Assembly: GCA_016647705.1 (NCBI GenBank)
Contig: CM028326.1
Span: 45,724,785 to 45,788,784, forward strand
Reading direction: 5' to 3'
Length of the DNA stretch: 64,000 nt
Origin: Eucommia ulmoides
Taxonomy: Eukaryota > Streptophyta > Magnoliopsida > Garryales > Eucommiaceae
Numbering within the stretch: position 1 is the stretch's first letter; each line of letters starts with the position of its first letter. Of the stretch, positions 36,549 to 48,699 are shown piece by piece. The notes below the pieces were generated by a model. The model ran no database searches and was not told where the DNA came from. It saw only the letters and a program-made list of their open reading frames with translations. The position numbers were made by a program, and so were the translations under genes.

Positions 36549-38222
36549 TATAAAGCCTAATTTTTGCGCAAGTATATTTCTAGTTATATTTTGAAAAATT
36601 CAGAAAAATCATGGGTTCATGGTTCTATTTAAATTTTACCTTAAAGTTTTTAGAGGTTATTAGGGTATTTAAAAGTTTAAGTTTAAAAACTTTAGAGGTT
36701 AATATATTAATTTTAATTTTGATTTTTGAAAGTTTAGGGATTATTAAGTTATTTAAAATATAATTTTAAAAATTTTGGGGTATAATTAACATTTTTTTTA
36801 AGAGGGATAATTAGTGTAATTTATCCAAATTTAAAAGTAAGTTTAGTTGGATAAAGATTAAAAAATAAATAAAATAGATATGTTGTCTTCCTTGTGAGGA
36901 AGACAACACTAAAGCACATATATATACAGTGTAGACATGTGTACCTTGATAATTATTAAAAACAAATAGAAAATAAAATTGCATTTTAATATTTTAATTG
37001 TAAAATTAATATTGGGTTGAGAAAACAGAACGCTTAAGTTTAATAAATTTCATGTAATCAAGAAAATTTGGGAATAAGAAAAATTGGATTTTAGTGTCAC
37101 GCATTTCATATTAGATTTTTTTAGTTTAATTCTTAGTTTACGCCTTTTCGTTGTTAGGTTTGCAGGTGAGGCCGACCCCATCAGGGTTATGACAATAGTG
37201 TAAAAAATAACATAATTATCGAGGTGAGTGTACTGTATTTTATGTAAATTGTCAAATTATATTTTCGTATTAAATTATGAAAAATAAAATATTTGTTAAA
37301 ACTGACTATTTTATAATGTTACGTGGATCGAGTAAATTTTTAAATGGAAAAAACGATTTGTATTATTATCTAACCATGTCATAGTGTAATCCCAGTAGGA
37401 GAGCATGTCCTGCAGGATGCTATTGGTCCTAGTAAGAGGGCATGTCCTATAGGACGTTGTGTTGTGATCTGATAAGAGGGCAAGTCCTACAGGTGGTTGT
37501 TGTTGTTGTTGTTGTTAATGATGATGATGATTATCATCATGAAATGATGGTTTATACCACGTTTTGGCACCAACCGTTGGAGATATTAAATGACCCTGAC
37601 ACTGATGATAACATTAGATTGCACAGTCGTACAGGTTACGGTATCGTCATAACTCCTGATAATGAGGTAAAACGATCCTATAGCCAGTAGGGAAGTATGT
37701 GTGCGGTATTTTATTATTTATATATCAAAGTAATTTGACCAGTTGGCTTTAATCTAGTTATTTTATTATGATGATACCTGTAAAATTTTATTACTGCTCA
37801 TTATGTGGTTATATTTATATTTTGAAAATTGGTGTTTGATAAATATATTTGATCCATAAATTATTTTTATATTATGAAGACAGTACATCAATAAAGTATT
37901 TTATCTTAAGTACCCCAATTAGAGACGGATCCACTACTAGCCCTAAGTAGAGTTAAAGGGTGGTTTTTTTTTTTTTTTTTAGGATTGATAGGGCTGGTGT
38001 GAACCGTGAAAGGTTCGGTGTTTTTTTTTTTTTTTTTTTGTAGTTTTGCTATGAATCTTTGAGACATGTGTATTTCTGAATTTTGAAGTTGTTAAATTTT
38101 GTTTTTAGAAAAAAAAAAATCTATATTAGTGCATGATTATATATATTTGTTATTGGTCAGGTAATATTAAGTCGAGGTCACGCCTGGCCTCGGGCGTTGG
38201 GGGCCCGAGGTGGGGTATGACA
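36549..38222 (+). repeat. 3' LTR of the Ty3/gypsy fossil
   Basis: 1674 bp, ending GGGGTATGACA, homologous to 28031-30098 along its length apart from the microsatellite-bearing block missing here. It contains T-runs at about 37964-37980 and 38022-38039. Confidence 0.85.
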
Positions 38223-39949
38223 TGGTCGATTAACCAAAATAGTGTGTTTTGGAAGTAAAATCGGTGATCTATTGGTCCACTCAGTCAACCGGCAAAGTTG
38301 GGTCGATCGACTAACGAATCCAGTAGCCGAAATAGGAAAAAGAAAAGGGCCTCTGGACTAATCGGTCAAACGATTGGGTACAAGCCAATAACTACTTTTG
38401 GCTATTGGAAAGGGGCGGTCGACCAATGGTTTTGGGTTGTTAACCGACGAGTCAAGTCAAATTTTTGAATGAGTTTGTTTTGGTCAATCCTATCTATTTT
38501 TTATGATTCCAATGTATGATTTTAAAGAGATTTGAATTGATTTCATTAATTACTATGTGATATGTGATCCCTAATCATTTGGTCTATGTATTTTAATATT
38601 CTTTGAATTAAAGTGATTTAATTCTTCCTATCGCAATGGATTTTGTTTTTTAAAATATTTTAAGGACCAAAATGTGATTTCCCAAGAATAGTTTTAAATA
38701 AAAAAAAATCTATTTTGAACATATATGGTATATGGGGTCTTGGGGTGTTATTTAATGATATATCTTTTGAAAAATAGTCGTTTGAGGTCTAGTTCTAGGT
38801 TTATTAATAGAGACCTGCGTGATTGAGTTAAAATACATCAAGAACAATCAGTTTTGAGTTTTCTAAGAGTGAGATAATTGCTGAGATTTTTACGAGAGAT
38901 TATTTTCAAGTTCTTGATCTAAAGCGCTCATATTTTGCGCCACCCCTTTGCGTTGCTTATTGTGAAATCATTCTTATTTTCGGCGAATCCTGCTGAGATC
39001 CTCCCAAGCTCTATTTATTGCCTTCTAAGATTATTTATTATTCATTGCTTGGTTAAGGGATATTAGAAAATCGTTTTTTAACTTAATTTCTGAAAATCAT
39101 TTAAACAAATTTTTATTGATTACCTGATTACGTGCTACTTGTGTGCTACCAGCTTATTTTTATAATCAAATTTATTTACCTCACATTGTATCTATCACGT
39201 AATTTTTATTGGGTCATTAATCGAGTATATATGTATTACGGTAGTAGAAGCTCTTTGTGGGAATAAACTTGCTATTTTTCGTATTTGCGAGTTTAAGCGG
39301 ATTAAACACGTTTGAGTTGGTGTCTAATCAGGATAGCTAGGGTTTCAATATTTTTCCTGTGAAAAAGGTTAGGGTTTGATCTTTGTCATGTAGAAATGTT
39401 AGGTTATTTTTTTTCCTTGAAAAGAACTAAGTTTTAATTCTTCTTGTAATTGAATTAAGTGTGATTGTAAAGGTTTTTCCTAAGTCTACGAAAATGATGA
39501 GTGAGAGAATGATAGGTTGATTCTGAGCCTATGAAAAGAATCAAGATTGTAAAGGTTGATTCTGAGCCTTTGAAAAAAATCAGGATAGTTAGGGGTTGAT
39601 TCTGAGCCTGGAAAAAGAATTAGCTTAGTTTTCAGCCGATAAAACGATTATAAGGGTTTGGTTCCAACTTGTTAAAAGAATCAGGGGTTTAGTGGATTGC
39701 GAATCTCCGTGGAGCTCAAGGGACTAGATGTAGGTAAGAGTAGCTTACTAAACCAGGATATATCATTGTGTGCTGCATTGTTATTTTTCTGTTTGTTTGG
39801 GTGTTCACTTAGCTAAACGTATTTCCATTGCATAATAAGATAATAATTGATTTAGGAACATTGGTTATTTGTTTTTGATTTACTTGTTTAAATTTTTGAA
39901 ACTACCCAATTCACCACTTTTTTGTGTAGTTCTTTGGGCCAAGAATTTT

Positions 39950-41690
39950 CTTTGTTAATCTTAGTTTTCTTTTCTTCGATCTGTAAGTTGATGATGAATC
40001 GTTGATGTTCGATTTGTTTCCAATCTTCTAATGCCTCGTTTTATTATTTTTCTTCATTTTTGTTCTTTTGCTCAACACTTGAACCTAACCAAAATCCGTC
40101 TGAATCTGATGCAGCCGACCCCAATCGAATGCTTTCGTGCCCAGCTTCGTGGTCGGGCAGGTAAAATTCCTTAAAAAATTATCAGGTCTACCCAAAATTT
40201 AACCCTTCCCCTCGAACCGCCTGATCGATTTACACTTCTACCTTTTGGAAGTTATGTTTTAGAGTTTTATAATTTTCAATGGATGTTATTTTTTATTTTT
40301 TAGTGGATATCCAATTAATTATATTTAGTAAATTTTCACTTAGATTACTTTTAGTTGATTTCTAGGCATTTTTCAATTATATTTTAGTTAATAAGCTAGT
40401 ATGTTTTTCAATTGTTTTAAACGTATTTATATGAGCAAAGTTTGTTCTTGAATGGCGATTTCTTCATTTTTCGATCATCATCAAGCTCTATTCCCTCGTC
40501 CCACAACCACCACCGAAGAAGTGATTGATTTTCATTCAATTCTGTTTTTTATTTGATTTTTTCATTTTTAATTTTCAGTTTCTGCAAACACATCAAACGT
40601 TATGGATTTAGAATTTCTAATTGGTTGATGTTCTTTTCACTTTGATTGTTTTAAGTGGATATCCACTAAATTATATTTAGTAGATTTCTACTTAATTATA
40701 CTTGGTGAATAATTAATTAATAAGGTTTATAGCCATTCAATTATTTTTTAGTAGAAATTCACTTAATTTTATTGGTTGCTTTGAAAGTATTTTTGGTGGA
40801 TTTAAGAAAGATTGTTAATTTTGATATTTATATTTTCTTCAGTGGAATATAACTGAAAATATAATTTAAAATTTAAATCTATATTTACACTTATTTATAT
40901 AAGTGAATTTTCACATTTGGTTGAATTTGTTTTATGAATATTTTATTTTTGAATTTTAGGTTTATGTAGAGGATGGTATATGATTTATTTTTTTTGGTAT
41001 TTTTAGTGGAATTGATTTTTTCTATGTGAAGTGAAATTGTTAATATAGAGTGAAATTATAGAAATTTGTTGAAAAAATGTTTATTGATTTTTTATGATTA
41101 ATCTATTTTATAAATCTAAATTTTGCATCAAATAATTTTAATATTTCTAAATTTAATACTTTTTATATTTTAATATGTTTAGTGGAATGTTCCCAAAAAT
41201 AAAATAAAATTCAATGAAATGTATATAAGGGTGTTTAGGGCATTTAAAAGAAAAAATATATGTTTTGAATAAAAAATAAAATTTAATCAAATTTTTACTA
41301 AAAAATTAAAATTTGGTGGAATTACAAAAAAAATGTGGACATTACAAAATAAAAATAAGTGAACCGTAATAAGGGTATTTTGATATTTTGCAAGAAATTT
41401 ATATTTTTAAGAAAAATAAAATTAAATGAATTTTTTTATTGAAAAATAAAATTACAGCGGAATTTTAAGAATTAAGTGTAATTTGAAAAGTATGTTTTTT
41501 TTTTTTTTTAAGTTTTAGGAGCTCTGAAAAAAGGGTAATTATTGGGTTTAACATGAATTACTTTATAATTAAGAGGTATTAAGAGTAATTATCAAAACCT
41601 TAATTGTTAAGCAAACCATTTTGTGGCTGTGAACTTTTAAAAAAAAATGAGAAGAAATTATAGGGGCCACATATATATAACACGTGTAAG
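39950..41690. other. AT-rich unassigned sequence with repeated AGTGGA words
   Basis: About 1.7 kb. At 40070-40240 there is a phrase ending CGATTTACACTTCTACC that resembles a worn hAT terminus, without a partner. From 40290 to 41500 the sequence is over three-quarters AT, and words such as AGTGGATATCCA, ATTATATTTAGTA and TTTCACTTA recur (about 40300, 40660, 40750, 40900). No gene is seen. A T-run lies at about 41497-41509. Confidence 0.4.
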
Positions 41691-42900
41691 TGTTATGATC
41701 TATTTATTATGATAATAGTAGTAATAAGAATAATAACAATAGTGATGAGTATAGATTCCCAACCCCATTTTCGGCTGAAAACAGAAGCATAAAACTACAT
41801 TTGTATATATATATATATATATAGATTAGGGAAGTTTCAGGGGAATGTTTTTGGACAAGAAACCATTCCAGTTCGAATTTCGGTTTCGAATTTTAGGTAG
41901 AATTTCTAACTCTTCTAATAGTTGTATTTAATCTATCTATTGAGTGATTTACGTTATTATTGTCGATGAATTTATTGTTGTTAGTTGGCATGAAATAATG
42001 AAGATTATGTGAAAATCATGCCAATGTGTTTTATGTGTCGTATCAATTAAATGTACATATTAGGGGAGTAAGAGTTCTATTGAGCGTTGACTCACAATCC
42101 CACAGTTGTGATTACAGGGTCGGTGACAGAAAAATGGTGACGGAGATTACATAAGAAACTCTATTTGTAATAATTGTAGTTAATATTTACCATTGTAGAA
42201 ACTGACACGATAAATCGAATATAATTATTGTCGTTGTATTGTAAAATTTAAATCGATAATTATAATTGATGCCGTGATTGTATATTAAATTACAAATTTA
42301 AATGTTAGTATTAGATTGACTGGCGATGGGAATTTATTTGGGTATTTAAAAATAATGCGGCGATAAAAATTTTAGTTGAATTTCTATTTAAAATTTGTAA
42401 TATTTCTATTTATTATTTATCGTCGTAAATTCGATTTGATAAATTGATAAATTATAAATTTGATAATTCTAATTATCGTCGTCGCGTATAAAATTTATCA
42501 GGTTTTTGTTAATTAAAATATTATTTATTTAGTAAAATTATCATCATCGATAAATAAAACTATCGCCGTTGTTTGTAAAAATTCTTGGATTAATTCGGAA
42601 TAAATTAGTGGTTATTCGGTTGTATTTAAATTGCAATTATTATATTTATTAGTTATCATTGTAAAATTGACAACTAAAATTATTGCCATTGTTTGTAAAA
42701 TCGGTTAATTCAATAATTATAAGTTTCGTCGTCGCATTGTAAATTAAAATATTTTCATAAGACGAATTATTAAACTCTTGTCGCCTCGCATTATAAATTT
42801 ACCAGATTTTATCGAATAAAAAAATTTGGTCAATCGGTTTTGGTATAAATTTTCGAATGGAAGAAACCAAGTGGCAGCCTTGGGAAACCGGGTCGTTACA
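41690..42900 (+). mobile_element. Probable gypsy LTR remnant
   Basis: The region ends with GGAAACCGGGTCGTTACA, a terminus typical of plant Ty3/gypsy LTRs. From 42120 to 42850 it consists of degenerate repeats of a phrase like AAATTATCGTCGTTGTTTGTAAAAT. The left boundary is uncertain and no internal region follows. It abuts foldback/minisatellite sequence at 42901. Confidence 0.45.
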
Positions 42901-42956
42901 CCCAATGTAATTTCAATGTGCTTCTTTAATCCCAACAACATAAAAGAATTAATTGC

Positions 42957-44474
42957 TGTTGATCACGAGATTTTGTTGGACAATTAAGGGTTGATATTTT
43001 TAGTGGAACTAATGTGTTTGTTAAGTGTTTCAGTAAAAAAGTTCTAATTAAAGATTAAATCATGAAGAAATTGTCAAAGGTACAAAGATGGACATTGAAT
43101 AAATGAACAGTATTGTAGATCCGGAAGAAATTAGGTAAAAACAACTCAAATACTTTTATACTCTTAATGCAACCCGAATTAGGATCACACACGACACTAA
43201 TTAATTAATTATATTTTTTGTGTGTTTGATTTGATAAAATTTAAGATTCTAATTAGTGTTCAAATATTTGCTCCTACGTGAAATTGAAGAATGAAAATTG
43301 ACCTGAGTAAAAAATAATCTTTAAAGTTGTATTTTAGTGTCAATTGTGTTAACCGATAAAAACAATCGGTTAATAGGTTTAAACGATAAATTTTGAAGCT
43401 AAAATAAGTGTGAAAATGAACATCCAGCATCGATCGGTCAACCGATTAGAAGAGGATCGGTCAACCAATAGGTCAAGGGTTGGAAATATGACTCTCTAAA
43501 TCTATCAGTCGACCTACCGTAGTTTGATTTTGGCTTGGATTACATCTAGAATCAATCGGTCAACTGACTGCCTTAAAGGTTTGTCTTGTGTTACATCCTA
43601 AATCAATCGGTCAACCGATTGGGTAGGTTTCGGTCAACCGACTGTGTGGGTTGAGATTTCGAGGATTTTAAGGTTTTGGTCAAAAACTAGACATTACTAG
43701 TTGTTTTTGACAAATCCAATAGAGTATTTCAGGGGATTTGAAAATACCAAAGATATGATACATCTATTTTGATATCTCTATTGATTTGGTATATATAATT
43801 AAAAATTCTTTCAATTTTAGAAACTAAATATTTCATATCTTTATGATTGATTTTTAAGAAATACTTTGTGGACATAATCAAGAGATTTAAAAGTTAGTTT
43901 TAAATGAAATATACTAGAATTGAAAAAATATGATATATGGGATCTATAGGTGCCTTTTAGAGGCCTATCATTTGAAAATTAGCCGTTGGAGGGTTTGTTC
44001 TAATTACTTATATATTGACCTGCGAATTTGGATTAAAACATTAAGAACTATCAAGTTCCTAAGCTTTCTAAGAGATATTATTCTGAGATTATTTCGAGAG
44101 ATCATTTGTGTGAAAAGTTCTTAAGCTAAAGTGTTGTTTAATTGGCGTTACCAATCTATGTTGTTTTGTAATCCTGTTTCTATACTTCGATGTTTTCCTG
44201 GTGAAATATTTCCAAGTTATTGTGCTAAAATTTGATTTCATATTATTGTTTATTACTTGGATTTAAGATTGTTGAAAAATTATTTTTAAACTTAAGAGCA
44301 TAAAAATTCTTTTTAAAACGATTTGTGATATTATCTAATTACGTGCTTAATTCTGTGCTGTCCACACTTGTTATAAATAGATATTAATTTGCCTCACTTA
44401 AATTTTATCATGTAATAAATTTTGGGACATTAATTGAGTATAATTGTTTTGAGGTGGTAGAAGCTTCAAGTGGG

Positions 44475-44505
<31 letters not shown>

Positions 44506-45223
44506 GTATTGGTGAGTTTGAATGGATTAAATACGGTTGGGATGGTATCTAATCAGGGTAGCTAGGATTTCAATCTTTTCTAGGAAAAAAGTTGAGGTTT
44601 GATATTTGCCTAAGGTATAAAAAGATTAGGTTATTTTTTTCTCTTGAAAAGAATTATGTTTTGATTCTTCCTGAATTGAATTGAGTAAATTGTGACGGTT
44701 CCATCCTTACCAGTTAAAAGGATACTTGGAGAGTTGTGGGGTTTGATCTTTAGCCTGTTAAAAGAATTATGTTTGATTTTTAGTCTGTAAAAGGATTAGG
44801 TGGTGATTCTTCTTGTAATATAATTAGGTTAATCTTTAGCATGGTAAAAAGATTAGGTTATTTCTTAGCTTGGGAAAAGAAAAATTGTAAAGGTTGATGC
44901 TAAGCCTAGAAAAATAATCGTTGTAAGGGTTAGTTCTTACCTAGTGAAGGGATCAAGGGTTTAGAGGGTGCGAATATCTGTGGAGCTCGGGGGACTGGAT
45001 TAGGTAAGACTAGCTTACTGAATCAGGATATATCTTGGTGTATTATTTTGTTATTCTTCTTATCATATTTTGTTTAGGTGTGCACTTAGAATATAAACAC
45101 GTATCCATAATTGATTTATGATAAGTTAATTATTTGATTAATTAAGTGTTAAAAGATTTAAATTATTTAAATTTTTAGAACTATCTAATTCACTCCCCTC
45201 TTGGGTAGCTTACTGGACAAACA
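42957..45223 (+). mobile_element. Solo LTR, family A, with target duplication
   Basis: 2267 bp from TGTTGATCACGAGATTTTG to TTACTGGACAAACA. It is flanked by ATTGC (42952-42956) and ATTAC (45224-45228), a 5-bp duplication with one mismatch. It is homologous over its length to the LTRs at 25440-27584 and 27590-39944. The middle (43420-43640) has several GGTCAACCGATT-like near-palindromes. It interrupts a foldback/minisatellite element whose pieces lie at 42901-42956 and from 45224. No coding interior. Confidence 0.8.
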
Positions 45224-45319
45224 ATTACACTTTGTAACTAATGTAATTTTACATTGAAATTTTAAAACCTATACCCATTCTGTTGATAGAACAATTTGAT
45301 GTCAAATTTTATATTAAAA

Positions 45320-45542
45320 TTCTAAGTTATATTATTCTCTTGGTTGATGCCACTGGGGGTAAAACCTCACTCTGCCTCTAGAACTTTTTTAAATTGAAAT
45401 TTTATGTTAAAAATTCTATGTTATTTAATAAAGTATTCTTTATTAAATTATTTAATGTAAAATTTTGATGTCAATTTATTTTATCGACAGAGAGAAGTTT
45501 TACTCCCAGTGGCACCAACCAAGGGATGAATATAACTTAGAA
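45320..45542. repeat. 55-bp inverted repeat (foldback)
   Basis: Arms at 45320-45374 and 45488-45542 are imperfect complements (shared core TTGGTTGRTGCCACTGGG and its complement) around a 113-base AT-rich loop. The transcript or single strand could fold into a hairpin. The outer sequence on each side has ATTACAC words, so this is probably the centre of a larger foldback MITE. Confidence 0.75.
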
Positions 45543-45558
45543 GTTTAAACGTAAAATT

Positions 45559-45882
45559 ACACTAGGTGCAAAGTGTAATTAATTTTTTATGTTGTTGGGA
45601 TTGAAGAAGCATACTGAAATTACACTAGGTGCAAAGTGTAATTAATTTTTTAAAATTGTTGGAGTTGAATAAGCACACTGAAATTACAATGGTGCAAAGT
45701 GTAATTAATTTTTTTTATATTGTTGGTTGATGAAGCAAATTGAAATGACACTGGGTGCATACTATAATTATATATATATATATACACACACTAGGTGCAA
45801 ATTGTAATTAATTTTTCATGATGTTTGGGTTGAAGAAGCACACTGAAATTACACTAGGTGCATAGTGTTAGTGTAATTAATT
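45559..45882 (+). repeat. 63-bp minisatellite, about five units
   Basis: Unit starts at 45559, 45622, 45686, 45748, 45788 and 45851. Each begins like ACACTAGGTGCAAAGTGTAA and ends like GAAGCACACTGAAATT. Complete units are 62-64 bases long. The fourth is cut short by a TA/CA microsatellite. The unit start, with the preceding ATT, is a near-palindrome (ATTACACT...AGTGTAAT). An inverted copy of one unit lies at 42901-42956. Confidence 0.85.
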
Positions 45883-46097
45883 ACTTAGGGGGTGAAAAAA
45901 CATCGTCCAAATTTATTAACATCATTAGCCGTTGGGGCCAAATTGAAATATCAAGGAGTCAATGAGTCTATTTCTAAATATGAGGGTCTAATTAAGCACC
46001 GACTGCATTTGTGAGGGATCAAAAAGGTTATCATCCCTTATATATATATATATGATTAATTTCCCTTGTGCACTTTTTAAATTACTTAAAATAATAA

Positions 46098-46232
46098 TAT
46101 TGTGTTTGAGTAAGGTAATTTAAGAGAGGATCTAATTTGGGAAAGGATTTTCACAAATTCTATTTTAGAAATTCTTTTTTGGGTACTATGAAGAGCAATT
46201 TATGAAATTCATTCATTTGTAAAATAGAAGAA
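46098..46232 (-). mobile_element. Inverted fragment of the Harbinger MITE family
   Basis: About 135 bases that, complemented, match the right end of the MITEs at 5137-5796 and 46236-46847 (GTGTTTGAGTAAGG terminus, then ACAAATGAAT in reverse). It directly adjoins the complete copy, giving a head-to-tail inverted arrangement. Confidence 0.7.
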
Positions 46233-46235
46233 TAA

Positions 46236-46847
46236 GCTTATGTTTGGGTAAGGCATTTAATAAATTCATGAAATTTGTGAATAATGTGATTTCAAAATCG
46301 ATGGGGTTTACAAATTTTTTATTTGGATAACTTTTTTAATTGAAGAAATTGATTGTATAATTTTATAGTTCCCTTATTCGGATAGATAAGTATTTCTACA
46401 TAAATTTTGAAATCTATTAAATTTAATTAATAAAAATGTGACAATATATCTCACGATATAATTTTTATTTAATAATTTAATAATATAATTTTATACCTAC
46501 TTTGGTAATATAATTTTAATAATATAACTTTGATTATACATCATTATTTTAATAGTATTATTTTTATACATATTTTACAAATATAATATTATTATATAAT
46601 ATATAGAGAGAAAAGAGAAATGAACAAGGAATTGAAAAATAGAAAATTATTCTCTCTTGGAAAAATTTAGAAATATTATGTGTTTTGAAGGGATTTATAA
46701 ATCCTTCTTATTCTTTTATTTTACAAATGAATTGATTTTATAACTCCCTCCTAATAGTACCCAAACAAAGAATTTGCAAAAAATAATTTGTGAAATCCTT
46801 TGGACAAATGAAATCCCTCTCCCAAATCATTGACTCAAACACAACCC
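46236..46847. mobile_element. PIF/Harbinger MITE, 612 bp
   Basis: Same family as 5137-5796, with shared segments along its whole length. The ends are GCTTATGTTTGGGTAAGG and CTCAAACACAACCC, flanked by TAA at 46233-46235 and 46848-46850. AT-rich interior, non-coding. Confidence 0.8.
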
Positions 46848-46850
46848 TAA

Positions 46851-48690
46851 GGTACTTAGGATTATCAACTTTGATCTTTCCTTATTCTCTTAGTATCATA
46901 TACGTGTTTACGAGATTCTTCCTTACTCTTGAATGAAGTAACATCAGAAGTTAAGGAAATTTGCAGTTTAGAGAGGCTTCGAGCTTGACTGCGAAATTAA
47001 ATTTAATAAGAGATTTCAGGGTTATTTCATCTCGCAAGGGTTTAGCATTCTTTCTTGAGTTTCGTCTCCCTCTGTGTGAGTATACAAGTGAACTCCTTCA
47101 ATCATTTAGTATACAGTCACTATGATTAGTTTTGTAAGTACTATCTATTAACTTTTAGCTTATGCATCAAGTCTAGGGGGCTACTTTTTGATATTTTGTA
47201 TATCCTTTTCATTTCATTATATTTATATTACATTGAATACTAGTTTTAGACTTGCGCATCGCGCGGATTTAGAAAAAATAAAATAAAATTTATATTAGTA
47301 GATATTTCACATTTTACTATTACATATGAAAAAGTTAGATTATTGTTTCTTCTCATTCCATGTTTTATAATAATTTATAAAAAATAACAAAAATAAATTT
47401 AAATGCATTTAGAAAATACTATTTTTATAACTTTCGATCAGTTTCATTTACTTCCACACCTAAAAATAATAAGTGATGAGATGTTAAAAAAAAATATAAG
47501 TGCCAAAGCAAAAATATATGGAGTTTTAGCTTTTAATTATTGTATTTTTTTCTTTTTCATTTTTTTGAATAACAACATGTTTGTTCCAGATTTTGCAATT
47601 TTATTTTTAAGGTTAACTTTTAAATAGTACATCAACATAATATATCAACTCCCATCTAATGTTGTTTAGCATTTATTATTATTGGAAATTTTAATAATGC
47701 TAATCAATAAAAAAAAATCAAAATATAAAATAAGATAAATATAGTTACATTGGTCAATCTAAGGAACAAGCTTTTGACAAGTTAAATATAATACTCTTGT
47801 GGTTGTCTTTGTAATTGAAGAATCTAAATATTAGAAATTTGATCGGCATTGCAGTAAAAATTATAGTCATTTAGGAAAAAATAAGAGATGGACATAAATT
47901 ACATAAGATAATAGAATTTTAGATAATGGGTTGTATATTAGAAGAAATATGTTCGGGGAAGGGAGCAGTTACAAGACTTGGATTGCTTGAATTCCTTAAC
48001 GACTTAACCTATACAGAAGAATGTACAGATATATTTTCACCATTTAGTCCATGAAGTTGTCCATATCCTTTAGGTTTACCTTGTGTCAATACGCCTGTTA
48101 GGAGTCTGTTTTTTGATTTCCTACATTTGCTGATGGCATAACTTTTAAAAGAGGATATGTTAAATATCGCAAGAAAGACTGCCCTGTAGTTGGATATATT
48201 AATTAAGATTTGGATTAATCTTATCTATGAGTTAGTGGATTATAATGCAAAGCATTGTTTGTTCTAGTTCTGTTTTATTATTTTAATTGTGGAATTTATT
48301 TTCAAAGTTGAATAATTATTTGTTGAGGTACTGGTCTCTATCCTTGCACATCCTCTTCTCCACTCTTCTCTCAAGTTATTTATCAATTTTTGATGTTAGA
48401 TATTAAAGTTAGATCAATCTTGGTGATTCTTTCTCCTTTTGTGTTCACCTCTAGTACTACCGGTATCTGCTGCCTTAATCAGTCATACTGCTGCAACTTG
48501 CTACATTCATCACGTATATAAAATTTATATTCGATTCGATTTTAACCACCATTAGTCATCACAATGCTATCAGATATTAGTTGAAGTACATAACCGTCAA
48601 CATCCTCTCTTTGTTTACGTTGTAGGTGTTATTCATTTTTACTCTTCGCTAATCAACAAGAGATGCATAAACAATAGGGAGAGATTTTTA
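46851..48690. other. Unassigned AT-rich sequence
   Basis: About 1.8 kb without a recognisable gene. A GC-rich palindromic phrase (ACTTGCGCATCGCGCGGA) stands out at about 47253-47270 in otherwise AT-rich DNA and may be the worn end of a small transposon, but no matching end was found. If the UPF0047 exons at 61930 belong to a whole gene, its first exon could lie in or before this region. I did not find it. Confidence 0.4.
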
Positions 48691-48699
48691 ACATTAGGT

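Larger units (their letters stand above)
28031..38222 (+). mobile_element. Full-length Ty3/gypsy fossil, chromovirus-like
   Basis: Both LTRs and an internal region in the order gag, PR, RT, RNaseH, integrase. The 5' LTR is 28031-30098 and the 3' LTR 36549-38222. A tRNA-Met-type primer site (TATCAAAGC core) follows the 5' LTR, and a purine tract (AGGAAGGAAGGAT) precedes the 3' LTR. The element lies inside a solo LTR of family A and carries a 1.6 kb probable solo LTR in its integrase region (34143-35760). The polyprotein is broken at many points. In one 123-base stretch near 29279-29401 versus 37370-37493 I count 27 LTR differences (about a fifth), so insertion is many millions of years old. 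The domain order and integrase blocks resemble the plant Tekay/Del chromoviruses. No clear target duplication was found. Confidence 0.88.
27590..39944 (+). mobile_element. Solo LTR of family A split by a gypsy element
   Basis: Plus-orientation LTR of family A. The left part 27590-28030 begins TGTTGAATCCAATG, and the right part 38223-39944 ends near GGGCCAAGA. The two parts are separated by the Ty3/gypsy element 28031-38222. The flanks are GTTTT (27585-27589) and ATTTT (39945-39949). It sits head-to-head with the minus copy at 25440-27584, separated only by GTTTT. No coding interior belonging to this LTR is present. Old and diverged from the other two copies. Confidence 0.65.

Noticed and set aside
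40070-40240. Worn hAT terminus near CGATTTACACTTCTACC
   Set aside because: The partner end and an 8-bp duplication could not be located.
47231-47660. Small transposon starting at a GC-rich palindromic phrase (CTTGCGCATCGCGCGG)
   Set aside because: No matching second end or duplication was found; noted only within the unassigned region.
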